Positions 32,606 through 40,198 of a DNA stretch of 58,860 nucleotides are shown here, in pieces (positions within the stretch are counted from its first letter, which is position 1; every line of letters begins with the position of its first letter). Source of the stretch: VGLO01 sp964599285 (GTDB lineage: Bacteria > Patescibacteriota > Minisyncoccia > Minisyncoccales > Staskawiczbacteraceae); contig CAZREI010000005.1 in NCBI GenBank assembly GCA_964599285.1, positions 1 to 58,860 of the forward strand. Reading direction: 5' to 3'. The notes under the pieces are model-generated. The model was not told where the DNA came from and searched no databases. It saw only the letters and a program-made list of their open reading frames with translations. The position numbers and the translations under genes were made by a program.

Positions 32606-32632
32606 AAAAGAAAACTCCGCTCAAAGCGGAGA
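32606..32632 (-). terminator. Terminator downstream of the template repeat
   Basis: Minus strand stem CTCCGC/GCGGAG with a 5-base loop followed by TTTTCTTTTT, 12 bases past the template repeat. It probably ends the template RNA. Confidence 0.75.
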
Positions 32633-32643
32633 AACAAAGAGAG

Positions 32644-32741
32644 TTGCGGACGCCGGCGACGAACCAATTGTCATTCCAATCGTTGTAGTTGCGATTGACA
32701 TTCACGTTGCGCTCGTCGTCGTTCCACCGATTGAACGCGGC
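32644..32741 (-). other. DGR template repeat (TR)
   Basis: 98 bases matching the variable repeat at 33199-33296 without gaps (constant offset 555). 79 positions agree. Of 19 differences, 18 are at A on the minus (coding) strand and one is G. 18 of the 26 template adenines have changed. Read in the target frame it is rich in AAY codons (for example FNRWNDDERNVNVN), as DGR templates are. The last about 22 bases (GTCGCCGGCGTCCGCAA end) are unchanged and would be the initiation-of-homology region. Confidence 0.97.
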
Positions 32742-33094
32742 CGGTATTGTGCAAAACATCATCCGTACCACTGCCATGGAAGTTTTACCATCGCATTCAA
32801 CACTTCAGAACTTGCCAGGGCTGTACCTATGCTTTAATGCTTTGTACCAAGTATCTTTGTTTTTTTAAAAATCAGGCATGACGCTTCTGGAAGCCGCAGA
32901 CGGGGCGAATTCACCTCGCGTCTCGCTAGCCACCAAAAATCCGCATGATCCTGAAATATAGAATTCGACCGTCTGAAGCTGCAACAAACCGGAAAAATAT
33001 CACTTGCGTCATTCACTCCACCGTCCACGACCGCAGACCTATATTAGCCTACTATCCACTTACCATTCTACACATTCAAAGAATATTTGCAAAA
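32742..33094. other. Gene-free leader between the template repeat and the target gene
   Basis: About 350 bases without an open frame of note. It must hold the promoter and 5' part of the template RNA on the minus strand if that RNA is made on its own. I could not fix a promoter by eye. It includes a shortened family-2 repeat at 32898-32925 (CAGACGGGGCGAATT..CTCGCGTCTC). Confidence 0.6.
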
Positions 33095-33128
33095 AAAGAA
33101 GCTCGTTTCGCGCAAGCGCGAAACGAGC
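33095..33128 (-). terminator. Terminator of the DGR target gene
   Basis: Stem GCTCGTTTCGCGC/GCGCGAAACGAGC, then TTCTTTTTTTGC on the minus strand. It lies 43 bases past the target stop and would separate target mRNA from template RNA. Confidence 0.9.
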
Positions 33129-33170
33129 CTTTGTGCCAAGGTGCCAAGAATCTTAGCAAGAGCTAAGGCT

Positions 33171-33833
33171 TCAAGCGACCAAGGGCTTTTTTTGATACTT
33201 GCGGACGCCGGCGACGAACCAACGGCCATACCAATCGTCGCAGATGCGATGGATACGCACGCCGCGCCCGTCGACGAACCACCGACCGAACGCGGCATAA
33301 CACCAATTGCCATTGGCATCCTTCCAATGAGTGGCATTTGGCATTTGGTCAGCGAAAGCCGGATCGGCTTCATTGACAGCCGCGAGCGAGTAGGGGTCGG
33401 CAGACTCCATGCCGCGTAGTTCGCACTGGCGCTCCATCTCTTCATCGCTCATCAAGCCATCTTGATAAGCTGATGCGTCGGGCTTAAAGAAGCAGACCTC
33501 TACTTCTTCGCCGTCACCACGGGGCATGGCGTCTACGACCTTGCGGTCGGTGTACTGCCTGCGACCGGTGGCGTCCAACATTTGCTGGGGCGTGCGAGAG
33601 CGATTCACCTTCACGCGGCGGACGATCATATTACTGACCGCCTCCACGCGACGACGGAAGACGGCAAACTGCTCGCCTGCCAGTTCCGCCTGGCCAAGAA
33701 CTTCTTGGACAGCTTCCGAGTTAAACTCGGGACTGTGTTTTTCCAGCAAAGCCCGGTAGTTTGCCACGGCCTTGTCGACTTGGCGCGCGGTTGTTACCCG
33801 AAACTCTGCAGATGGGGTCATGATCTTTGTCAT
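33171..33833 (-). CDS. DGR target (variable) protein
   Basis: 220 residues, no signal peptide or membrane span. The N-terminal part (about 1-80) is helical. The middle (about 81-170, with DATGRRQYTDRKVVDAMPRG and DPYSLAAVNEADPAFAD) leads into a C-terminal C-type-lectin-like fold. The variable repeat encodes residues 180-212, starting AAFGRWF and ending WFVAGVRK. 14 residues there differ from the template, mostly Asn codons turned into G, F, R, H, I, D or Y. The fixed W and G residues should form the scaffold. Without a signal it may act inside the cell or leave by another route. It has its own ribosome binding site and terminator. Confidence 0.93.
   Translation of the reverse strand: MTKIMTPSAEFRVTTARQVDKAVANYRALLEKHSPEFNSEAVQEVLGQAELAGEQFAVFRRRVEAVSNMIVRRVKVNRSRTPQQMLDATGRRQYTDRKVVDAMPRGDGEEVEVCFFKPDASAYQDGLMSDEEMERQCELRGMESADPYSLAAVNEADPAFADQMPNATHWKDANGNWCYAAFGRWFVDGRGVRIHRICDDWYGRWFVAGVRKYQKKPLVA
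33199..33296 (-). other. DGR variable repeat (VR)
   Basis: Mutated copy of the template repeat at the 3' end of the target gene. All changes but one (at 33254) lie at template adenines. The run of 22 bases nearest the stop codon and the last bases at the other end are identical to the template. Confidence 0.97.
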
Positions 33834-33883
33834 GGCGTCATCCCTTTCATTGGAAAAAGCATCACTAGGATCTGTCGAAATTG

Positions 33884-33975
33884 ACAGTCATAGCCAGAAA
33901 CCAACAATATTACGCACAAGCCTCGGCATCTGCGCAAAAAAGGTTGTAGGCTTTTGGCTATGACTGTGTTGTAAG
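33884..33975. promoter_or_regulatory. Large hairpin upstream of the DGR target
   Basis: Arms ACAGTCATAGCCAGAAACC and GGCTTTTGGCTATGACTGT pair over about 24 positions with four mismatches, with a loop of about 40 bases. It lies 50 bases before the target start, where the promoter should be. Confidence 0.55.
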
Positions 33976-34066
33976 CTTATTTAGCTGTAAAAGAGCTACT
34001 TTTTGACTAGCTTAATGATACACTTTCTCAAGATACATGTCAAGCCCCAGCGGTGCCTTCGGGAGC

Positions 34067-34310
34067 ACCGTCATTGCGAGTGCCGGCTCGCAAGCCGGAC
34101 ACGCGGTCCCGATGGCGTAACCATCAGGGATCCCGTATGCCGCCCAAGCGGCATCGGGACAATCCAGTCGTCATTAGGAAGATTGCTTCGGTGCGCCTCG
34201 ACCAGCTGAGCTGGCCAGACCCGCTCAGCGGGTCGCAATGACGGTGACGGAGTTTCATTTTAAAACCGTACCGCAAATTTACAACGTTGTAAATTTAGGG
34301 TACGGTTTAA
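34067..34310. repeat. Two CGCAATGACG-type repeats and a family-3 palindrome
   Basis: 34067-34170 has TCATTGCGAGTGCCGGC..GGACAATCCAGTCGTC. 34171-34252 has GATTGCTTCGG..CGCAATGACGGTGACGG with inner hairpins. 34262-34310 is the palindrome with half AAACCGTACCGCAAATTT and a slightly different right half. They fill most of the gap 33976-34357. Confidence 0.8.
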
Positions 34311-34357
34311 CGTGGCTCTGGAATTTGATTTAGCAGCAATCTATCGAAACAATAAGA

Positions 34358-34507
34358 TTACAAAGGATTTTCGCCGCGGATGACTCTTACCAACACCAAG
34401 ATGATGGCTACCACCAACAGAATGTGGATGAAACCATACACGGTGTATGAGGTGATAAGCCCCAAGAGCCACAGTGCGATTAAAATAAAGGCGATGAGTA
34501 GCAACAT
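34358..34507 (-). CDS. Lmo0937-family small membrane protein
   Basis: 49 residues: MLLLIAFILIALWLLGLITS, then a second span (about 26-42) and a basic end (VRVIRGENPL). The W-L-L-G-L-(V/I)-T-S-Y-T-x-G-F-I-H-I-L-L-V pattern is that of the Lmo0937/DUF5670 family, found widely beside stress genes and of unknown function. Confidence 0.8.
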   Translation of the reverse strand: MLLLIAFILIALWLLGLITSYTVYGFIHILLVVAIILVLVRVIRGENPL

Positions 34508-34608
34508 AAGTTTTTGAAATTCCAAATTACAATATACAAATTACAAATCCATTTGCCTGCCCTGAGCTTGTCGAATGGGTTTGTGATTTGTGGTTTGTGG
34601 TTTGGGAT

Positions 34609-34788
34609 TTATCGTTTAGGGGGCGGAACTTTCGCTCCCCGTTTTCTTGCTTCGGACAAACCGATGGCGATGGCCTGCTTTGGGTTTTTTACTTTTTTGC
34701 CACTGCGGCCTGACACCAGTTTACCCCGCTTGTATTCACGCATGACTTTGCCCACTTTTTGCTGAGCCTTCTTGCTATATTTTGGCAT
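34609..34788 (-). CDS. DUF6496-type small basic protein
   Basis: 59 residues, very basic: MPKYSKKAQQKVGKVMREYK, then the KQAIAIGLSEARKRGAKVP motif. The same motif (KQAIAIGLSKARRAG) is in the larger protein at 44109-44612. Such proteins are probably DNA- or RNA-binding, judged by charge only. The frame is closed by a plain TAA and the start codon has a weak upstream site. Confidence 0.75.
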   Translation of the reverse strand: MPKYSKKAQQKVGKVMREYKRGKLVSGRSGKKVKNPKQAIAIGLSEARKRGAKVPPPKR

Positions 34789-34818
34789 AGGAATATGAAA
34801 ATAAAATTAACACCCTGT

Positions 34819-34850
34819 GTGCCATAATCGCCGATCGGCGATTATGGCAC
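34819..34850. repeat. Perfect palindrome GTGCCATAATCG..CGATTATGGCAC
   Basis: 32 bp with centre CCGATCGG. A second copy at 38458-38489 has centre ACGATCGT, a compensated change on both arms. Confidence 0.85.
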
Positions 34851-34873
34851 ATCAAACCTTTGCGCGACCTTTG

Positions 34874-34939
34874 TCATAATATGGGACGACGCAAGGTTAC
34901 CAGGCTTTCATATTTTTCCTTCAACCAGTACCGACCATT
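34874..34939 (-). pseudogene. Vestigial third 3' end of the glycoside hydrolase gene
   Basis: The minus strand reads R-Y-W-L-K-E-K-Y-E-S-L-V and on to a TGA stop. The W-L-K-E-K block matches the end of the intact gene (W-Y-W-L-K-E-K-Q). It follows a copy of the gene-end element. Confidence 0.6.
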
Positions 34940-35051
34940 CTGTCGCTTCGCTCCTTAGAAGCACCCAGAGGGTACCCGGGTTTCTAACGTCTCCGCTTCG
35001 CGGGACTGTTTTCCTTCACGGAAGGGATTCCTCCCTTCCGACCTATCCCTG
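34940..35051. repeat. Gene-end element, second copy at the hydrolase
   Basis: Minus strand: AGGTCGGAAGGGAGGAATCC, GGAAAACAGTCCCGCGAAGC, GACGTTAGAAACC, a GGGTACCC arm, GCTTCTAAGGAGCGAAGCGA, CAG. It is preceded by the inverted block AACCAAAACCACCATTCG and followed by the third tail. The body is nearly the same as at 41765-41822. Confidence 0.8.
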
Positions 35052-35070
35052 CGAATGGTGGTTTTGGTTT

Positions 35071-35157
35071 CTAAGTTTTAGACTGAAACAGTTTCTGAGC
35101 TTCGTTCCAGATTTCTGGCTTTCCCTGCGTTTCCTTTAACCAAAACCAACCATTCTG
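35071..35157 (-). pseudogene. Vestigial second 3' end of the glycoside hydrolase gene
   Basis: The minus strand reads W-F-W-L-K-E-T-Q-G-K-P-E-I-W-N-E-A-Q-K-L, then F-Q-S-K-T-stop. The intact gene ends W-Y-W-L-K-E-K-Q-N-K-P-Q-V-W-E-E-A-K-K-L, then F-N-D-G-V-K-stop. This is clear protein-level similarity, with no path to a start codon. Confidence 0.8.
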
Positions 35158-35255
35158 TCACGGCTTTGCCCGCGGGCAAAGCCGCTCCTTCACAACCCTC
35201 GGTTTTGAATAATTTCCTACACAGGAGGAAATGCTTTCCTCCCGACCCCTCCATT
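35158..35255. repeat. Gene-end element, first (diverged) copy at the hydrolase
   Basis: Minus strand: GGAGGGGTCGGGAGG, a TTTCCTCC arm, GAGGGTTGTGAAGGAGC, a GGCTTTGCCCGCGGGCAAAG hairpin, then GACAG and the second tail. It is preceded by AGCCAGTACCACCATTCG, the exact inverted copy of the hydrolase W-W-Y-W codons. Confidence 0.75.
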
Positions 35256-35271
35256 CGAATGGTGGTACTGG

Positions 35272-36324
35272 CTACTTCACGCCATCATTAAAAAGTTTTT
35301 TTGCCTCCTCCCAAACCTGTGGCTTATTCTGTTTCTCTTTAAGCCAGTACCACCATTCGCTTCCCCAAAAGTAAAAGGTATCAAGGCCGGTTTTTTTGGC
35401 AAAGGCTACGTTTTCTTCAAAGAGCGCTGGGTTCATGGATGCAAATTGCTCGGAAAGCGGAGCTTCCAAAAACGGTCGCGAGGCCCAAGGCTCGGCCTGC
35501 AATTCTATGCAAATCACTTTCTTGCCAAACTTTTCCTGAATCAAAGCCGCCTTCTTTTTGTAAACCGCCGGATTTAAAAACGAGTACGAAGCGTCAAAAC
35601 CAAATGTGTCCTTGATGCCCACCCAGGCGTTCCGATACATAGTAATTCCCACAATGTCTCCAATACGCGCGGCGCGGGACCAGTCTGACAATTCTCCTGA
35701 ATCAGAAATAATAATTTGGCGCGAAGGATCCAGCGATTTTACCAGCGCCACCTGGGCCTTTAAAAAATGGTCGCTTTGATAATACCAATCCGGACACTGG
35801 CCGAATTGCAAAAAAGGTTCGTTTTCCACCTGCCAATAGGCAATGGCTTTTGATCGCTTGTACCGGTTGACCACCGTCTGAATATAATGCAACAGTTCGC
35901 TTTGCTCTGCTTGCGCCGACAAAGAATTTACCCAGGCCGGACTATGGCATTCAGGCCAGCGTCCGGTTTTCAAACCGATAACGTAAATAATTTTGACTTT
36001 CTTTTGCTCGGCTTGTTTGATTTGCCAATCAATGTCTTTGAAATAAAAATCTTTCTGTTTGCCTTCCACCCAGTCCCAGTTGGTGTGCAATTTTATGTGC
36101 CGCGCGCCCAGGTCATTGATTAATGCCAGGTAAGTTTTTTTCCAATCAAGCTGCAAATATTCGGCTTGCGCCTGGGAAAAATCAACGCCCCAGGTAATAC
36201 CGGCGGCAGATCTATCATCGGTGCCAGCCGTTAACGGAAGCCACAAAAAATAAACTGCCGCGGCCAGAGCAATTGCCACAACAGCTACCAAGGCAATGAT
36301 AATAATTTTTAGTGATTTGAGCAT
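35272..36324 (-). CDS. Membrane-anchored clan-A glycoside hydrolase
   Basis: 350 residues. N-terminal membrane anchor (about 5-28), then a TIM barrel facing outward. Acid/base E169 in WQVENEP and nucleophile E278 in IELQAEPW are placed as in GH5/GH42-like retaining hydrolases. Exact family and substrate are unknown. The C-terminus (WWYWLKEKQNKPQVWEEA) is repeated twice more downstream as vestigial tails separated by gene-end elements. The inverted block after the stop codon overlaps the stop by two bases. Confidence 0.8.
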   Translation of the reverse strand: MLKSLKIIIIALVAVVAIALAAAVYFLWLPLTAGTDDRSAAGITWGVDFSQAQAEYLQLDWKKTYLALINDLGARHIKLHTNWDWVEGKQKDFYFKDIDWQIKQAEQKKVKIIYVIGLKTGRWPECHSPAWVNSLSAQAEQSELLHYIQTVVNRYKRSKAIAYWQVENEPFLQFGQCPDWYYQSDHFLKAQVALVKSLDPSRQIIISDSGELSDWSRAARIGDIVGITMYRNAWVGIKDTFGFDASYSFLNPAVYKKKAALIQEKFGKKVICIELQAEPWASRPFLEAPLSEQFASMNPALFEENVAFAKKTGLDTFYFWGSEWWYWLKEKQNKPQVWEEAKKLFNDGVK

Positions 36325-36390
36325 AGTAATCTATTCACTAACTTTACCATATCATGAAAACTTCAACTATTGGAGCCTGCTCCACCCGTC

Positions 36391-36516
36391 GTCATTGCGA
36401 GTCCCGATCGCAATCGGAGACGCGGCAATCCAGTCGTCTGTTTTTAAGATTGCTTCGGTGCGCCTGAGTCGGGAACTCCAGTCAAGCTGGAAGTTCTCGC
36501 GACTTTACGCAATGAC
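36391..36516. repeat. Two CGCAATGACG-type repeats
   Basis: 36391-36432 has GTCATTGCGAGTCCCGATCG..GCGGCAATCCAGTCG. 36450-36516 has GATTGCTTCGG, then GTCGGGAACTCCAG/CTGGAAGTTCTCGCGAC, then ACGCAATGACGGTACGG. Apart from an AT-rich promoter-like stretch (36560-36625), the gap holds nothing else. Confidence 0.75.
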
Positions 36517-36625
36517 GGTACGGAATATGAGAGGCTGAGCTCTTGATTAATCTTGCGTTTGGGTCTACTATTTCCTTAGATAGGTTAGTCAAAATATTAT
36601 TTTAAAAAAACCTGAACACTTTACT

Positions 36626-37558
36626 ATGGATTCCAATCACATTATTTCTGTGCAAGACATTCGCAAATCTTACGGCAAAGTTCACGCCCTTGAAGGGGTC
36701 AGTTTTACGGTACCGCAAGGCACTATTTTGGGATTGCTGGGACCCAACGGCGCCGGAAAAACCACGTTGGTAAGTATCCTGACGACCCTGCTAAAACCGG
36801 ACAGCGGTACTGCCACCATCGCTGGCATTGACGTTGCCCACAATCCTTCGGCCGTGCGCCGGCGCATTGGTCTGGCCGGACAATTTGCCGCGGTAGATGA
36901 AAACCTGACCGGAAAAGAAAATTTGGAATTGGTAGGCACGCTGTATCACTTGCCCCGTCAGATTGTCAAAGAACGAACCCAGCAATTGTTGGAAGAATTT
37001 TCCCTAACCGACGCCGCCAATCGCCGAGCCAAAACCTATTCGGGCGGCATGCGCCGGCGACTGGACGTGGCTTCAAGCCTGATCGGCCAGCCGGAAGTGT
37101 TATTTTTGGATGAGCCAACCACCGGCCTTGACCCTCAAAGCCGCATCGAACTGTGGGAAGTGATTGAAAAATTGGTGCAAGACGGTACCACGGTTTTGCT
37201 GACTACCCAGTATTTGGAAGAAGCCGATCGCCTGGCCAACAACATTGTCATCATTGACCAGGGAAAAGTGGTGGCCGAAGGAAAAGCCAAAGAATTAAAA
37301 TCTAAAATCGGCGAAGGCGTGTTGGAACTGCACCTGGCTCATCCGGAAAAATTGGAGGCGGCGCGCCAGGCTTTGCAAGTGTTTTCGCCCACGGCGGATG
37401 AAAAGTTGCGCGTTATTTCCATGCCGGTCAAAGACAGCACCAAAATGTTGTTGGAAGTCATCAGGAAAATTGACAGCGAGGGAATTGAAATCACCGACAT
37501 TGAAGTGCGAAAGCCGACGCTGGACGAAGTATTTTTAACATTAACCGGGAAGAAATAA
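36626..37558 (+). CDS. ABC-2 exporter ATPase (DrrA-like)
   Basis: 310 residues. ATPase domain with Walker A GPNGAGKTT, signature YSGGMRRRLD, Walker B VLFLDEPTTGLDPQSR and the H-loop TTQYLEEAD, then a C-terminal DrrA-type extension (about 225-310) ending LTGKK. It drives an ABC-2 permease that exports drugs, lipids or polysaccharide precursors. The permease gene starts 2 bases after its stop. Confidence 0.92.
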   Translation: MDSNHIISVQDIRKSYGKVHALEGVSFTVPQGTILGLLGPNGAGKTTLVSILTTLLKPDSGTATIAGIDVAHNPSAVRRRIGLAGQFAAVDENLTGKENLELVGTLYHLPRQIVKERTQQLLEEFSLTDAANRRAKTYSGGMRRRLDVASSLIGQPEVLFLDEPTTGLDPQSRIELWEVIEKLVQDGTTVLLTTQYLEEADRLANNIVIIDQGKVVAEGKAKELKSKIGEGVLELHLAHPEKLEAARQALQVFSPTADEKLRVISMPVKDSTKMLLEVIRKIDSEGIEITDIEVRKPTLDEVFLTLTGKK

Positions 37559-37559
37559 T

Positions 37560-38366
37560 ATGGCAGAAAATCAACCTTCAATACAATCTCACATCGCGCA
37601 GGAAGGGCCACGGTGGGTTGTCTCCGACATCATCGCCATGGCCCGGCGCGGTATTTTGCGATACCTGCGCTTGCCCCAGCTTTTGGTATTTTCCACCGTT
37701 CAGCCGATTTTGTTTTTACTGCTCTTTACCTACGTTTTTGGCGGGGCCATCAAAACTCCGGGAGCAAATTACATTAATTTTTTGGTGCCAGGAATTTTGG
37801 TGCAGGTGGTGATTTTCGGATCGGTGCAAACGGGCGTGGGCTTGGCCGAAGATTTATCAAAAGGAATGATTGACCGCTTCCGTAGTTTGCCGATGACCCG
37901 GTCGGCCGTGCTGGCCGGAAGAACGCTGGCCGACTTAGCTCGCAACATTTTTGTGATGGTGATGATGATTACGGTTGCTTTGATTATTGGCTTTCGGCCA
38001 CAAGGGAGCATTGGCGCTATTGCGCTGGCGGTAGGATTGATTGCTTTATTTGGATTTTCTTTTTCCTGGATTTCGGCGGCCATTGGCCTGACCGTGCGCA
38101 ACCCTGAAACCGCCCAGGTGGCCGGATTTGTCTGGGTGTTTCCGCTGGTCTTTGCCAGTTCTATTTTTGTGCCCATTAACACCATGCCCGGCTGGCTCCA
38201 GGCTTTTGCCAACATCAGCCCCATTACGGTTACCGTCAATTCCGTGCGCGCGCTGATGCTGGGCTTGCCGCTGGGAGACAACCTTTGGCAATCGCTCATT
38301 TGGATTTTTGGAATCCTGGCTGATTTTTCACTGCTGGCGGTGGGAACCTATCGAAGGATTAAGTAG
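37560..38366 (+). CDS. ABC-2 exporter permease (DrrB-like)
   Basis: 268 residues with six hydrophobic spans and the ABC-2 signature region LPMTRSAVLAGRTLADLARN before the third span. It pairs with the ATPase encoded directly upstream. Substrate unknown. The gene ends at a family-3 palindrome (38376-38424) that may serve as terminator. Confidence 0.9.
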   Translation: MAENQPSIQSHIAQEGPRWVVSDIIAMARRGILRYLRLPQLLVFSTVQPILFLLLFTYVFGGAIKTPGANYINFLVPGILVQVVIFGSVQTGVGLAEDLSKGMIDRFRSLPMTRSAVLAGRTLADLARNIFVMVMMITVALIIGFRPQGSIGAIALAVGLIALFGFSFSWISAAIGLTVRNPETAQVAGFVWVFPLVFASSIFVPINTMPGWLQAFANISPITVTVNSVRALMLGLPLGDNLWQSLIWIFGILADFSLLAVGTYRRIK

Positions 38367-38375
38367 TCTTTAAGC

Positions 38376-38489
38376 AAAAACCGTACTGCAAATTTAGAAG
38401 CTTCTAAATTTGCAGTACGGTTTTAAAATGCAAAATTTTCTATACCATGCCTTCCGTGTGCCATAATCGACGATCGTCGATTATGGCAC
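38376..38489. repeat. Family-3 palindrome and GTGCCATAATCG palindrome
   Basis: 38376-38424 has half AAAACCGTACTGCAAATTT and centre AGAAGCTTCT. 38458-38489 is the perfect palindrome with centre ACGATCGT. Both lie between the convergent permease and kinase genes. Confidence 0.85.
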
Positions 38490-38495
38490 ACGAGA

Positions 38496-39656
38496 CTATT
38501 TTGATTGACTGTTTACTGTTTGTAACGTGAAACTAAACGTTGACCCTTTGCCCACGCCCGCGCTTTCATAGCGCAGTTTGCCGCCGTTGCTTTCCACCAT
38601 CAGTCGACAGATAAATAATCCCAAACCCGACCCATCCGGATGCAACAACATGGCTTCTTTGGCGCGGTAAAACTTCTGACCCATGCTGACTTGATCTTCT
38701 TTAGAAAATCCAATGCCAGAATCGGCGACATTCACCTTCAGGTAAGCCCCATCGGCAATCAGTTCGTAAAAAACTGTAATGGAACCTTTGGGCGTGTACA
38801 AAAGGGCGTTGTCCAAAAGATTGCAAATCACATCGTTCATTTTTTTAATGTCGCACAATACCAGCGGCATCGAAAAACTCGGCGGCTCAATAATCAGCGT
38901 CACCGGTTTGCCGGTGGCAAGAATCACTTTTTGCTTGTCTTCCACTGCTTTTTTGATGGCGACGGCAATGTCGCTTTTGGCCAATACCACGGCAAAATCT
39001 CCTTCCAATTGCAAAACGTTCCAGATATCTTTGACCACCTGATTCATCCGACCCAGTCCCCCGCCCCAGTATTTTATGGCCTCTTTGGGAGTCAGCGTTT
39101 TGTCTTGGACCATGGCGTAAGCATTATTCATAATGGCCAGTGGCGTGTTGAGCTGGTGGTTGGCAATGCGCAAAAATTCGCTCTTGGTTTCCAGGGCTTC
39201 ACGCAAATTGGCGTTGGCATCTTGCAGTTGTTGGGTTCTTTCCTGGATTTTCTGGTCAAGGTTTAGGTAAGATTCGCTTAACTTATAAGCCATGGCGGCA
39301 AAGGAAGATTTAAGCTGGCCGATTTCGTCTCCGGAATTATCCGCGTAAATGGAACCTAGGTTTGAAAAGTCTCCCAGAGTGATTTTGTCGGCTTCGTGGC
39401 GCAGGCGGACAAGTTCCCCGGAAAAATAAGCGGAGACTTGGTAGGCAAAGTGAACTCCAGCACCCAAAAAGACTGCGGCTGTAACCACCAATGCGGTTTC
39501 CAAAATTTCTATGATAAAAACAGACGACGATGTTTGCCCCCAAAAAAGCAATCCAAAAAATCCAATGACAAATAAAGCTATCAGGCCAAAAGAAAACAAG
39601 CCAATGATTAAACCAAACTTTCTTGCAACCGATATATTTTTTAAAAACTCCTCCAT
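38496..39656 (-). CDS. Membrane sensor histidine kinase with HAMP-like linker
   Basis: Start set at MEEFLKNISVARKF; the longer frame would overlap the VOC gene and its repeat. About 386 residues: two membrane helices (about 12-35 and 45-75), a HAMP-like helix, a coiled coil (LNLDQKIQERTQQLQDANAN), the phospho-acceptor His in FLRIANHQLNTPLAIM, and an ATPase domain with N-box NLLDNALLYTP, DSGIGFS and GSGLGLFICRL. It has no adjacent response regulator, so its partner lies elsewhere. Confidence 0.9.
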   Translation of the reverse strand: MEEFLKNISVARKFGLIIGLFSFGLIALFVIGFFGLLFWGQTSSSVFIIEILETALVVTAAVFLGAGVHFAYQVSAYFSGELVRLRHEADKITLGDFSNLGSIYADNSGDEIGQLKSSFAAMAYKLSESYLNLDQKIQERTQQLQDANANLREALETKSEFLRIANHQLNTPLAIMNNAYAMVQDKTLTPKEAIKYWGGGLGRMNQVVKDIWNVLQLEGDFAVVLAKSDIAVAIKKAVEDKQKVILATGKPVTLIIEPPSFSMPLVLCDIKKMNDVICNLLDNALLYTPKGSITVFYELIADGAYLKVNVADSGIGFSKEDQVSMGQKFYRAKEAMLLHPDGSGLGLFICRLMVESNGGKLRYESAGVGKGSTFSFTLQTVNSQSK

Positions 39657-39727
39657 AGTATTATTATAACAAAAAAGGCCACCCTTGCGAATGGCCTCGC
39701 CCGAGGCGGCTAAAAACTTTTGGATTC

Positions 39728-40129
39728 CTATTTTGGTTGCCAATCGGTGGCCTGGAGCAATCCAAAGACATTGCCTTCGGTATCGGTGGCCCGAGAAAAC
39801 CAGCCAAGACCCTTCATCTCCCATTTTTCTTTTCCTTCCCAAGGCTCAATTTTTCCGCCGTTGGCTTTGATGGCTTCAATAACCTTATCAATATCCTCCA
39901 CTAAAATCGTGCAGTCAAAACTATGCAGGGCGCGCATCGGATTTTCCGACCGCTTGTACAGTCCACCACTGATTCCCGGCCCCTTGCCGGTATCTACCAT
40001 CCAGTAATCCATGCCCACTCCCGGCATGGTGGACTTTTCTATTTTCCAGCCCAGCGCTTTTTCATAAAAATGTTTGGCGCGTTCGGCGTCGTCAGCTTGA
40101 ACTTCAAAATGTATGGGTCGATTGCTCAT
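39728..40129 (-). CDS. VOC-superfamily (glyoxalase-like) protein
   Basis: Start set at MSNRPIHFEV. About 133 residues, two beta-alpha-beta-beta-beta modules: HFEVQADDAERAKHFYEKAL in the first and TILVEDIDKVIEAIKANGGK in the second, ending GNVFGLLQ. Members bind a metal and act as glyoxalases, dioxygenases or resistance proteins; closest in pattern are the small bacterial lactoylglutathione-lyase-like proteins. Function unknown. Confidence 0.8.
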   Translation of the reverse strand: MSNRPIHFEVQADDAERAKHFYEKALGWKIEKSTMPGVGMDYWMVDTGKGPGISGGLYKRSENPMRALHSFDCTILVEDIDKVIEAIKANGGKIEPWEGKEKWEMKGLGWFSRATDTEGNVFGLLQATDWQPK

Positions 40130-40198
40130 ATGTTTACTGCCAAGTCGTTTGCCCATTAGTATCTTTTATATACTGATGAACTGCACAAACTTAGGTAA

